Positions 1 through 5,016 of a DNA stretch of 5,016 nucleotides are shown here, piece after piece (the first letter of the stretch is position 1; each line of letters starts with the position of its first letter). This DNA is from Chitinophagales bacterium (GTDB taxonomy: Bacteria > Bacteroidota > Bacteroidia > Chitinophagales > UBA10324): contig JAJAYG010000218.1 of the NCBI GenBank assembly GCA_026786335.1, positions 1 through 5,016 of the forward strand. The letters are read 5' to 3'. The notes under the pieces are model-generated. The model saw nothing but the letters and a program-made list of their open reading frames with translations, ran no database searches and was not told where the DNA came from. The position numbers were made by a program, and so were the translations under genes.

Positions 1-8
1 GAATAAGT

Positions 9-42
9 GGAAAGCGACTTGGGAGGGTCGCTTTCCTTTTTT
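9..42 (+). terminator. Rho-independent terminator of the upstream gene
   Basis: A perfect 10-bp stem (GGAAAGCGAC at 9-18 pairing with GTCGCTTTCC at 27-36) closes an 8-base loop and is followed directly by six T residues (37-42). This is a textbook intrinsic terminator. It most likely ends a + strand gene that lies before the window and insulates it from the mla operon. The run of T on the + strand sets the orientation. Confidence 0.9.
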
Positions 43-89
43 GTGATTGATGAAGTTTTAAATTAAATAAAAGTAGTTGCGAATTCACT

Positions 90-911
90 GTGGTTATTCA
101 GTTAAAAAAATTACACTTGATAAATTCAAAACAAAAGGAAAACGTATTCTCAAAAAGAATTGATCAGTCTTTCAAAGACCTCGATCGTGCATTTAAATTT
201 GTTGGTAGATTCTTTAAAGAACTATTTCAATCGCCTTTTGAATTTCGCGAGATTATTCAGCAATGTTATGAGGTTGGTTATAAATCATTACCGCTAATAA
301 CCCTCACCGGTTTTGTAACCGGAATTGTTTTTACAAAACAATCGCGCCCGTCGTTAGCAGATTTTGGTGCTTCATCGTGGCTGCCTTCGCTCATTGCAAT
401 TGCATTGGTGCGCACACTTGCCCCGTTAGTTACAGCATTGATTGCTGCAGGCAAAGTGGGCTCTAACATTGGAGCCGAGCTTGGCTCCATGAAAGTGACT
501 GAGCAAATTGATGCCATGGAAGTTTCTGCAATTAACCCGTATAAATATTTAGTAGTAACGCGAGTGTTTGCTACAACTTTTATGGTTCCGGTGTTAATGT
601 TTTATTGCGCCTTTGTTGGTTTAATGGGAGCTTACTTGAATGTTCATGCAAATGAACTTACAAGTTTTGTCGCCTTCTTTAAACGATCATTCGAGTCCAT
701 TACTTTCCTCGATGTCTTTTCTTCCTTATTCAAATCAATTGTTTACGGATTCACTATTGGAATTGTAGGTTGTTATCAGGGGTTTAATGCAACACAGGGA
801 ACACAAGGAGTGGGAAGGGCAGCAAACGCTTCTGTTGTGCTTTCGATGTTCCTGATTTTTATTGAAGAGATTCTTATTGTACAGGTCACTAACTGGATTA
901 GATTTTATTGA
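90..911 (+). CDS. mlaE: MlaE-family lipid ABC transporter permease
   Basis: This is the inner-membrane permease of an Mla-type phospholipid/lipid transporter; it would form a dimer with two MlaF ATPases and an MlaD ring. The 273-residue product has an amphipathic N-terminal stretch (about 30-57) and roughly five hydrophobic segments (about 63-82, 97-120, 154-183, 213-230, 247-268). Family hallmarks are visible: RTLAPLVTALIAAGKVGS (108-125), the conserved cytoplasmic segment GAELGSMKVTEQIDAMEV (128-145), which contacts the ATPase, and GCYQGFNATQGTQGVGRA (227-244). The length is normal for the family. The GTG at 90 is the first usable start in an open frame that begins at 54; no in-frame ATG exists before residue 134. 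A TTG at 117, preceded by an A-rich stretch, is an alternative that would give 264 residues. It is followed after 3 bases by mlaF. The symbol rests on family resemblance; the substrate in Bacteroidota is inferred. Confidence 0.93.
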   Translation: MVIQLKKLHLINSKQKENVFSKRIDQSFKDLDRAFKFVGRFFKELFQSPFEFREIIQQCYEVGYKSLPLITLTGFVTGIVFTKQSRPSLADFGASSWLPSLIAIALVRTLAPLVTALIAAGKVGSNIGAELGSMKVTEQIDAMEVSAINPYKYLVVTRVFATTFMVPVLMFYCAFVGLMGAYLNVHANELTSFVAFFKRSFESITFLDVFSSLFKSIVYGFTIGIVGCYQGFNATQGTQGVGRAANASVVLSMFLIFIEEILIVQVTNWIRFY

Positions 912-914
912 GCA

Positions 915-1688
915 ATGGAAACGAAAAATAATTCAGAGAAAAATGAGGAAGCTGTAATTTCGATCAAAGGACTCTATAAATCATTTGGTGAGCTGCATGT
1001 TTTAAAAGGAATCGACCTTGAAGTTTTAAAAGGGGAGAATGTTGCAGTGCTTGGCAGATCGGGCAGCGGCAAATCTGTTTTGATAAAAATTATTTCAGGG
1101 TTATTAAAGCCCGATGCCGGTATTGTAAAAGTACTCGGCAAGCAAGTAGATAAAATAAATGATAAAGAATTGCGTGCACTGCGGTTGAAGCTAGGATTTT
1201 CATTTCAAAGCAGTGCATTGTACGATAGCATGAATGTGAGGGAGAATCTTGAATTTCCTTTGGTTAGAAATATTAAAAATTTAAGCACCAAAGAAATTAA
1301 GGAGCGGGTAGAAGAAGTGCTCGAAGCAGTTGGTTTAAAACAAACCATTGAACAAATGCCAAGTGAACTTTCGGGAGGGCAAAGAAAAAGAATTGGAATT
1401 GCACGCACCCTTATTCTTAAACCCGAAATCATGATGTATGATGAACCTACTTCGGGCCTCGACCCAATAACGTGCAATGAAATAAACAACCTGATAATAA
1501 AAGTGCAGGAAGAATACAATACTTCTTCAATCATAATCACACACGACCTCACCTGCGCTAAAGCCACGGGCCACAGAATGGCATTGCTGATGGATGGAAA
1601 ATTTATTCGTCAGGGAAGTTTTGCCGATGTGTTTGAAGCAGCAAATGAAACAGCAAAAATATTTTTCGATTACAATTTTATAAAATAA
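915..1688 (+). CDS. mlaF: MlaF-family ABC transporter ATP-binding protein
   Basis: This is the cytoplasmic ATPase that powers the Mla lipid transporter. All motifs of an intact ABC nucleotide-binding domain are present in its 257 residues: Walker A GRSGSGKS (47-54), Q-loop around FSFQSSALYDSM (95-106, Q98), signature LSGGQ (152-156), Walker B IMMYDE (172-177, catalytic E177), D-loop SGLD (180-183) and H-loop THD (H210). The SSALYDSM segment after the Q-loop resembles the MlaF subgroup (usually GALFxxM) rather than import or drug-efflux ATPases. The ATG at 915 lies 3 bases after the mlaE stop, and mlaD starts 5 bases after this gene ends, so the three are almost certainly one transcript and translationally linked. 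No STAS partner (MlaB) is encoded in the window. Confidence 0.95.
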   Translation: METKNNSEKNEEAVISIKGLYKSFGELHVLKGIDLEVLKGENVAVLGRSGSGKSVLIKIISGLLKPDAGIVKVLGKQVDKINDKELRALRLKLGFSFQSSALYDSMNVRENLEFPLVRNIKNLSTKEIKERVEEVLEAVGLKQTIEQMPSELSGGQRKRIGIARTLILKPEIMMYDEPTSGLDPITCNEINNLIIKVQEEYNTSSIIITHDLTCAKATGHRMALLMDGKFIRQGSFADVFEAANETAKIFFDYNFIK

Positions 1689-1693
1689 AAAAA

Positions 1694-2653
1694 ATGAGAA
1701 CATTAAATAAACGGGCAGTCATTGTTGGGGTATTCATCTTTTTAGGTTTGGCATTCTTGATTGGCGGCATTTTAACCATTGGGAATCTGCACGACACTTT
1801 TGTTAAAAAAATTATGGTAACCACCATCTTCGATGATGTAAACGGGTTGCAGCCCGGCAATAATGTTTGGTTCTCGGCGGTAAAGATTGGTACCGTAACT
1901 AAAATGGTCTTCTTCGGAAAATCTCAAGTGAAAGTAACCGTGAAGATTGATGAAAAATCACAACAATACATTCGGAAAGATGCCAAGGTAAAAATCAGCA
2001 GCGATGGATTAATCGGTAATAAGATCATTGTAATTTATGGAGGAACTTCTGCTGCTCGTGAAGTCGAAGACGGCGATACTTTGGGGATTGAAAAAACTTT
2101 AACCACCGAAGACATGATGAACACCTTTCAGGAAAATAATAAAAACTTGTTGGCAATCACCACCGATTTTAAAACCATAAGCCAAAAAATTGCAAGAGGC
2201 GAAGGCGCAGTAGGTAAACTCTTAAATGATGAAACGCTCTATAACAATATTGATATGGCTGTTGCTTCACTTCAAAAAGCATCTAAGAGCACTCAACAGT
2301 TAACGGCAGCACTATCTGAATATGGAGCCAAGTTAAATCAACGTGGAACTTTAGCAAATGATCTTGTAACTGATACTTTGATCTTTAAGAATTTAAATGC
2401 AACAGTTATTAAATTACAACAAGCAGCAACCAATGCTGCTGAGCTTACTGCAGATTTTAAAAGATCAAGCAACAATACCAATACGCCCATTGGTGTTTTA
2501 TTAAGTGATGAGCAAACGGCAACCAATTTAAAATCTACCATCAGCAATTTAGACAGCAGCACTCGAACATTAAATGAAGACCTCGAAGCACTTCAGCACA
2601 GCTTTTTATTAAGAGGTTATTTTAAGAAAAAGGAAAAAGCAATTTCAAAGTAA
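1694..2653 (+). CDS. mlaD: MlaD-family MCE-domain substrate-binding protein
   Basis: This is the membrane-anchored periplasmic lipid-binding component of the transporter. One N-terminal transmembrane helix (about 8-30) with a positive start (MRTLNKR) is followed by an MCE domain (about 39-118) containing VNGLQPGNNVWFSAVKIGTV (49-68) and a second half ending near SSDGLIGNKIIVI (102-114). In other bacteria MCE domains assemble as a hexameric ring that forms a lipid tunnel. The remaining 200 residues are predicted helical and carry three degenerate copies of a G-x-LL-x-D-type unit, around 169-197, 217-245 and 264-291, then a terminal LLRGYFKKKEK (305-315). At 319 residues it is much longer than the E. 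coli protein (about 180), but this is common among MCE proteins of Bacteroidota and other phyla. The ATG at 1694 follows an A-only leader with no Shine-Dalgarno sequence, 5 bases after mlaF. Confidence 0.93.
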   Translation: MRTLNKRAVIVGVFIFLGLAFLIGGILTIGNLHDTFVKKIMVTTIFDDVNGLQPGNNVWFSAVKIGTVTKMVFFGKSQVKVTVKIDEKSQQYIRKDAKVKISSDGLIGNKIIVIYGGTSAAREVEDGDTLGIEKTLTTEDMMNTFQENNKNLLAITTDFKTISQKIARGEGAVGKLLNDETLYNNIDMAVASLQKASKSTQQLTAALSEYGAKLNQRGTLANDLVTDTLIFKNLNATVIKLQQAATNAAELTADFKRSSNNTNTPIGVLLSDEQTATNLKSTISNLDSSTRTLNEDLEALQHSFLLRGYFKKKEKAISK

Positions 2654-2812
2654 AATAAATTGCTACTCTACATTACACTTATAAATGTGGGAATGATGTA
2701 ACTTATAAAAGGAATTATGTAACGTATATTTCTTTCACCCCCTCATCTTTGCTTTGTTAAAAACAGTAAGGAGAAATTTTAAAAAAAATATTAATTAAAA
2801 CCATCAATCTCA
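2654..2812. other. AT-rich intergenic spacer between mla operon and lipoprotein gene
   Basis: No gene is seen in these 159 bases. The proximal half has only weak symmetry: an imperfect palindrome ACACTTATAAATGT (2675-2688), CTTATAA repeated directly at 2678-2684 and 2703-2709, and ATGTAAC repeated at 2696-2702 and 2717-2723. None of these makes a convincing terminator. The distal half (2781-2812) is an A-rich leader before the lipoprotein ATG. The size of the gap, against the 3- and 5-base gaps of the mla genes, suggests a transcription boundary. Confidence 0.6.
2744..2756 (+). promoter_or_regulatory. Candidate Bacteroidota-type -7 element
   Basis: Two overlapping near-matches to the Bacteroidota -7 consensus TAnnTTTG are present: CATCTTTG (2744-2751) and TTGCTTTG (2749-2756), each with one mismatch at the fixed positions. 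They lie about 57-69 bases before the lipoprotein ATG. No clear TTTG -33 element is found at the usual distance upstream, so this is a tentative promoter call based on motif resemblance alone. Confidence 0.22.
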
Positions 2813-3421
2813 ATGAAAACCACAATACAAATCTTGAACAAAGCGTTGCGAACTGCCGGCGCTATTACTGCTTCAGCCATTCTTTTAATTACCCTCGCTT
2901 TTACTTCATGCACAAACAACTCTGCGCAAGAAGACACAAAAGAAATTGCCAATGATCAAAACGATGCAAAATTTGAAAATCCAAAACAAACAGATGCAGA
3001 ATTTCTGGTTAATGCCGCCGAAATAAATTTAGAAGAAATTCAACTCGGTCAACTTGCTCAATCAAATGGTATGATGAGCGAGGTAAAGGAATTAGGAAAA
3101 ATGATGCAAGCTGAACATTCAAAATCATTAACAGATTTACAAGCACTTGCTGCCAGTAAACAAATTACTATTCCTACATCGCTTACCAATGAAGGGCAAG
3201 ATGCAAATAAAAAACTGAGTGATGAAAAGGGAAAAGATTTCGACAAAGAATATTGCAACATGATGGTGAAGGGTCACAAGGATGCCATTGATATTTTTGA
3301 AAAACAATCAACAGAGGGAACAGATGCTGAAATAAAATCTTGGGCAACAGGCATGCTTCCGGCATTAAGATCACACCTCGACCATTCGCTTACTTGCCAA
3401 AAGGCATGTGAAAAGATGTAA
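2813..3421 (+). CDS. DUF4142 (ferritin-like) lipoprotein
   Basis: This is a predicted envelope lipoprotein of unknown biochemical role. The 202-residue product begins with a basic region and hydrophobic stretch (about 15-31) ending in AFTSC, which gives lipobox cysteine C33. A polar linker (34-60) leads to a DUF4142 domain (about 61-196), recognised by DAEFLVNAAEINLEEIQLGQLA (61-82, shown in part), a MMQAEHSKSLTDL segment (97-109) and GHKDAIDIFE (154-163). DUF4142 is predicted to form a four-helix ferritin-like bundle; H102, H155 and H188, with E70 and E101, are candidates for conserved polar positions, but metal binding is not shown. Cysteines C148, C195 and C199 are additional. The ATG at 2813 is the only start that keeps the signal peptide. 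It opens the stress-type cluster downstream, 47 bases before the disordered-protein gene. The family often occurs in Bacteroidota and Proteobacteria genomes near stress genes. Confidence 0.88.
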   Translation: MKTTIQILNKALRTAGAITASAILLITLAFTSCTNNSAQEDTKEIANDQNDAKFENPKQTDAEFLVNAAEINLEEIQLGQLAQSNGMMSEVKELGKMMQAEHSKSLTDLQALAASKQITIPTSLTNEGQDANKKLSDEKGKDFDKEYCNMMVKGHKDAIDIFEKQSTEGTDAEIKSWATGMLPALRSHLDHSLTCQKACEKM

Positions 3422-3468
3422 GCATTGAAATCAATTTTATTTTTTTCTAACAATTAAAATCAAACAAT

Positions 3469-3798
3469 ATGAACACAAATCAAAATAATGATCAGTCTGG
3501 TAATGAGAACAAAACCGGCGACAAACAAAATCATGGTAGCAAATACCAGGATAATGAAAACAGTAGAAACGATTCATCAAAAAAACCTACTAATGATATA
3601 AATGAAAATGATGTTTTAAAGGATGATCAAAAAGAAATTCCTGATGAGCATAAAGATACCGATCACGAGCACCGCTACAAAACACCTGTTGACAGTGATG
3701 CTGACAGTAAAAATAAAATGAGTGAAAACAACCCCGACAAGGGCACTAATAAAAACCCTACTGATGGCGGTGCCGATAGTTCAAAGTCAAGTATTTAA
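3469..3798 (+). CDS. Small, highly charged, probably disordered protein
   Basis: I do not recognise a named family. The 109-residue product has no signal peptide, membrane segment, cysteine, tryptophan or phenylalanine, and only two tyrosines. By my count it contains about 18 Asn, 17 Asp, 14 Lys, 12 Ser and 7 Glu, while Ile, Leu, Val and Met together number about 8. Such a composition predicts an intrinsically disordered, very soluble cytoplasmic protein, similar in character to hydrophilins and other desiccation- or osmotic-stress proteins. There is no strict internal repeat. That the frame is real is supported by an ATG at 3469 with a typical A/C-rich leader (CAAACAAT), by lying in tandem with neighbours on the same strand, and by a strong hairpin just after the stop. 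The function is unknown; a stress-protectant role is inference from composition and neighbours. Confidence 0.72.
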   Translation: MNTNQNNDQSGNENKTGDKQNHGSKYQDNENSRNDSSKKPTNDINENDVLKDDQKEIPDEHKDTDHEHRYKTPVDSDADSKNKMSENNPDKGTNKNPTDGGADSSKSSI

Positions 3799-3812
3799 AA
3801 TAAGGAATCGCT

Positions 3813-3865
3813 AAATAAGGTGAGCCATTAAAGAGAATCACACAAGAGTCCAACTCACCTTATTT
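3813..3865 (+). terminator. Long-loop 12-bp hairpin, probable terminator or RNA element
   Basis: AAATAAGGTGAG (3813-3824) pairs perfectly with CTCACCTTATTT (3854-3865) across a 29-base loop, starting 15 bases after the stop of the disordered-protein gene. The 3' arm ends in TTATTTT and is followed by a run of A, so the structure could stop transcription in either direction, although the T run is short and partly inside the stem. An extra copy of AAATAAGG at 3798-3805 could compete for the 3' arm. The large loop is unusual for a simple intrinsic terminator; an mRNA-stabilising 3' structure or a protein-binding inverted repeat are alternatives. Confidence 0.5.
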
Positions 3866-3918
3866 TAAAAAAACTTAAAGCTTTATCAAATTATTTAATC
3901 GCCAAAAAAACAAACAAC

Positions 3919-4077
3919 ATGGGAAACATACTTTATGCAATAGCGGTAATTTTAGTAATCATTTGGGCAATTGGATTTTTTGCCTATAGTGCAGGATCAA
4001 TTATTCATGTGATACTTGTAATAGCAGTGATCGCAATACTGCTCAATGTGTTTCAGGGAAGAAAGTCAATTAGCTAA
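3919..4077 (+). CDS. lmo0937-family (DUF5670) small membrane protein
   Basis: This is a 52-residue membrane peptide. Read from the ATG at 3919 it begins MGNILYAIAVILVIIWAIGF and ends NVFQGRKSIS before a TAA. Two hydrophobic helices (about 4-23 and 28-45) are joined by a short turn with YSAGSIIH (23-30), and a short basic tail follows. The pattern MGNxLYxIAVILVIxWAIGFF, then a G-x-IIH turn and a second Ile/Val/Ala-rich helix, is that of the lmo0937 family, which is widespread in Bacteroidota and Firmicutes and usually about 50 residues long. Its molecular role is unknown; members are generally considered envelope- or stress-related. The leader CAAACAAC just before the ATG matches, at the same spacing, that of the disordered-protein gene upstream. 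It precedes the YtxH gene by 50 bases. Confidence 0.85.
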   Translation: MGNILYAIAVILVIIWAIGFFAYSAGSIIHVILVIAVIAILLNVFQGRKSIS

Positions 4078-4127
4078 TTAATAGCAGAATTAATATTTAA
4101 AAATTTCAAAACTTAAAACAAAAAACT

Positions 4128-4436
4128 ATGAAATCAGGAAAAGTATTATTAGGTGTATTGGCAGGCGTAGCCGCCGGTGCATTGGCAGGTATCTTATTTG
4201 CTCCCGATAAAGGAACCAAAACCCGCAAAAAGATTTATGATAAAGGAGATGATTATGCAAATGAACTAAAAGAAAAGTTTAATAATAAAATCTCTGATTT
4301 TGTTGAAAGCGTTAACAACAAATTTGAATCGGCAAAAAAGGATGCTGATCATTTAATCGAGAACGGAAAATCAAGAGCGAATGATTTAAAAGCAGGATTA
4401 AAAAGTGCTGCAAATGAAAAGATATCACAATTATAA
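4128..4436 (+). CDS. YtxH-domain membrane protein
   Basis: A 102-residue protein of the YtxH family. An N-terminal glycine/alanine-rich membrane helix (about 6-25) is followed directly by the family signature LFAPDKGTKTRKKI (23-36), usually written LFAPxxGxxTRxxI. The rest (37-102) is a charged, probably long helical or coiled-coil tail rich in Lys, Asp, Glu and Asn that would lie in the cytoplasm or along the membrane. Bacillus ytxH belongs to the general stress regulon, and members in Bacteroidota are small envelope proteins of unknown mechanism. The ATG at 4128 is the only start that leaves the membrane helix complete, with an A/C-rich leader. It is followed after 23 bases by the sigma-like gene, and a second copy of its N-terminus begins at 4981, showing a local duplication. 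Confidence 0.88.
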   Translation: MKSGKVLLGVLAGVAAGALAGILFAPDKGTKTRKKIYDKGDDYANELKEKFNNKISDFVESVNNKFESAKKDADHLIENGKSRANDLKAGLKSAANEKISQL

Positions 4437-4459
4437 TTTCACCTTTAATTAAAAATGTT

Positions 4460-4969
4460 ATGCAAGTTAAAGCAAAATACTTTGGGGAAATATCCCTAAA
4501 AGAGTGTGAGCAGTTGTATGATAAATATGCTCCATCCATGTATGGTATTATACAGCAGTTAACAAATGACAAGCTACTGGTAGACGAGATATTTATGACT
4601 GCTTTTATTGGGATAAAAGAGAAACAAATTCTTTCAGAAACAAGCGAATCCTGTTATCCATTTCTAATGCGATACACATATAACTTTGCTATAAGGGAAT
4701 TAAAGCGGCAAGGAATAAAGCCAATTCCTATTGATAAGCATAATGAAGTTGAGTTAATTCTTCTCCTTTGCACCCGGTGTTCTTCATTAAAGGAGGTTGC
4801 TTACATTTTGAATATTACAACTGAAGAAGCAAAAAAGAAGCTACATGAAGAGTTTAGAGAGTTAAGAACCGGCCACGAGAAAAAAGGGAATTTAATACAG
4901 GCAACATCTAATGAAAATAATCCATTTAATAATTCAAACAGCAATCAATTTGATTTAATCGCATTTTAA
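4460..4969 (+). CDS. Divergent sigma-70/ECF-like protein
   Basis: A 169-residue protein that resembles a small ECF-type sigma factor but is degenerate. LYDKYAPSMYGIIQQLTND (19-37) matches the start of sigma region 2, and FLMRYTYNFAIRELKRQG (68-85) matches its end, where WLxxIAxNxAxDxLRR is typical. However, the usual AEDxxQExF core is replaced by LVDEIFMTAF (40-49). A region-4-like helix-turn-helix follows: SSLKEVAYILNITTEEAKKKL (108-128, shown in part), then HEEFRELR (129-136). The end (143-165) is an Asn/Ser-rich tail with no resemblance to sigma factors. The ATG at 4460 gives a full region 2; an ATG at 4455 is out of frame and stops after 14 codons. It lies 23 bases after one YtxH gene and 11 before another, so co-transcription is likely. 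It might be a working alternative sigma factor, a regulator that has lost polymerase binding, or a decaying paralogue. Confidence 0.7.
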   Translation: MQVKAKYFGEISLKECEQLYDKYAPSMYGIIQQLTNDKLLVDEIFMTAFIGIKEKQILSETSESCYPFLMRYTYNFAIRELKRQGIKPIPIDKHNEVELILLLCTRCSSLKEVAYILNITTEEAKKKLHEEFRELRTGHEKKGNLIQATSNENNPFNNSNSNQFDLIAF

Positions 4970-4980
4970 AACAACAAACC

Positions 4981-5016
4981 ATGAAGTCAACAAAAATATT
5001 ATTAGGAGTGCTTGCC
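4981..5016 (+). CDS. Second YtxH-family protein, start only (cut by window end)
   Basis: Only 12 codons are visible, reading MKSTKILLGVLA. The first YtxH protein begins MKSGKVLLGVLA, so 10 of 12 residues are identical, and by eye 27 of 36 bases match, with most differences at third codon positions. This points to an older tandem duplication under protein-level selection rather than a very recent copy. The ATG is 11 bases after the sigma-like gene, with an A/C-rich leader (ACAACAAACC). The family assignment rests on this N-terminal match alone; the LFAP signature would lie beyond the window. Confidence 0.72.
   Translation, partial: MKSTKILLGVLA

Noticed and set aside
278..517. Open frame on the - strand inside mlaE
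   Set aside because: It is fully overlapped by a gene with clear MlaE motifs, and its translation shows no recognisable family features. The same applies to the - strand frames within mlaF (1205-1567), mlaD (1678-1860, 2338-2562), the lipoprotein gene (3058-3374) and the YtxH/sigma-like junction (4312-4572).
2671..2695. Possible terminator hairpin after mlaD (CATT-A-CAC ... GTG-GG-AATG)
   Set aside because: The stem is short and interrupted by unequal bulges, and no T run follows; it is not good enough to call a terminator.
2767..2772. Shine-Dalgarno-like AAGGAG
   Set aside because: It lies 40 bases before the lipoprotein ATG, too far to act as its ribosome binding site, and no other start codon follows at a suitable distance.
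3424..3446. Possible terminator after the lipoprotein gene: ATTGAAATCAAT followed by a T-rich run
   Set aside because: The stem is only 4-5 AT-rich pairs with almost no loop, which would be too unstable; the T run may simply reflect base composition.
4455..4499. Alternative ATG at 4455 just before the sigma-like gene
   Set aside because: It is out of frame and reaches a stop after 14 codons; the ATG at 4460 opens the long frame with the region 2 motif.
1..5016. CRISPR array, tRNA, rRNA, insertion sequence or phage genes
   Set aside because: No regularly spaced repeats, cloverleaf-type sequences, terminal inverted repeats or transposase/integrase motifs were seen.

Overview
The window looks like chromosomal DNA from a member of the Bacteroidota, probably a Chitinophagales- or Sphingobacteriales-type organism. 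This is inferred from four things: moderately AT-rich DNA; A/C-rich leaders with almost no Shine-Dalgarno sequences before the start codons; an MlaE protein with the motif TGIVFTKQSRPSLADFGA, which I associate from memory with this phylum; and a set of small stress and envelope genes common in these bacteria. All genes lie on the + strand. There are no RNA genes, mobile elements, CRISPR arrays or integration signs.

Region 1 (1-89) holds the intrinsic terminator of an unseen upstream gene and a short leader. Region 2 (90-2653) is a compact three-gene operon for an Mla-type phospholipid/lipid ABC transporter: permease (mlaE), ATPase (mlaF) and a membrane-anchored MCE substrate-binding protein (mlaD), separated by 3 and 5 bases. 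MlaE and MlaF form the inner-membrane pump. MlaD is anchored by one N-terminal helix and presents its MCE domain, plus a long repeat-bearing tail, in the periplasm. No mlaB or mlaC gene is seen here.

Region 3 (2654-2812) is a 159-base AT-rich spacer that separates the transport operon from what follows. Region 4 (2813-5016) is a run of small genes: a DUF4142 lipoprotein, a 109-residue highly charged and apparently disordered protein, a strong hairpin, a 52-residue two-helix membrane peptide of the lmo0937/DUF5670 type, a YtxH-family membrane protein, a divergent protein resembling an ECF sigma factor, and the first 12 codons of a second YtxH paralogue cut off by the window end.

The families in region 4 are usually linked to envelope or general stress, so the region is best read as a stress/envelope island beside a housekeeping lipid transporter. 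The most unusual item is the degenerate sigma-like gene packed between two YtxH paralogues. I see no clearly new enzymatic or defence system.
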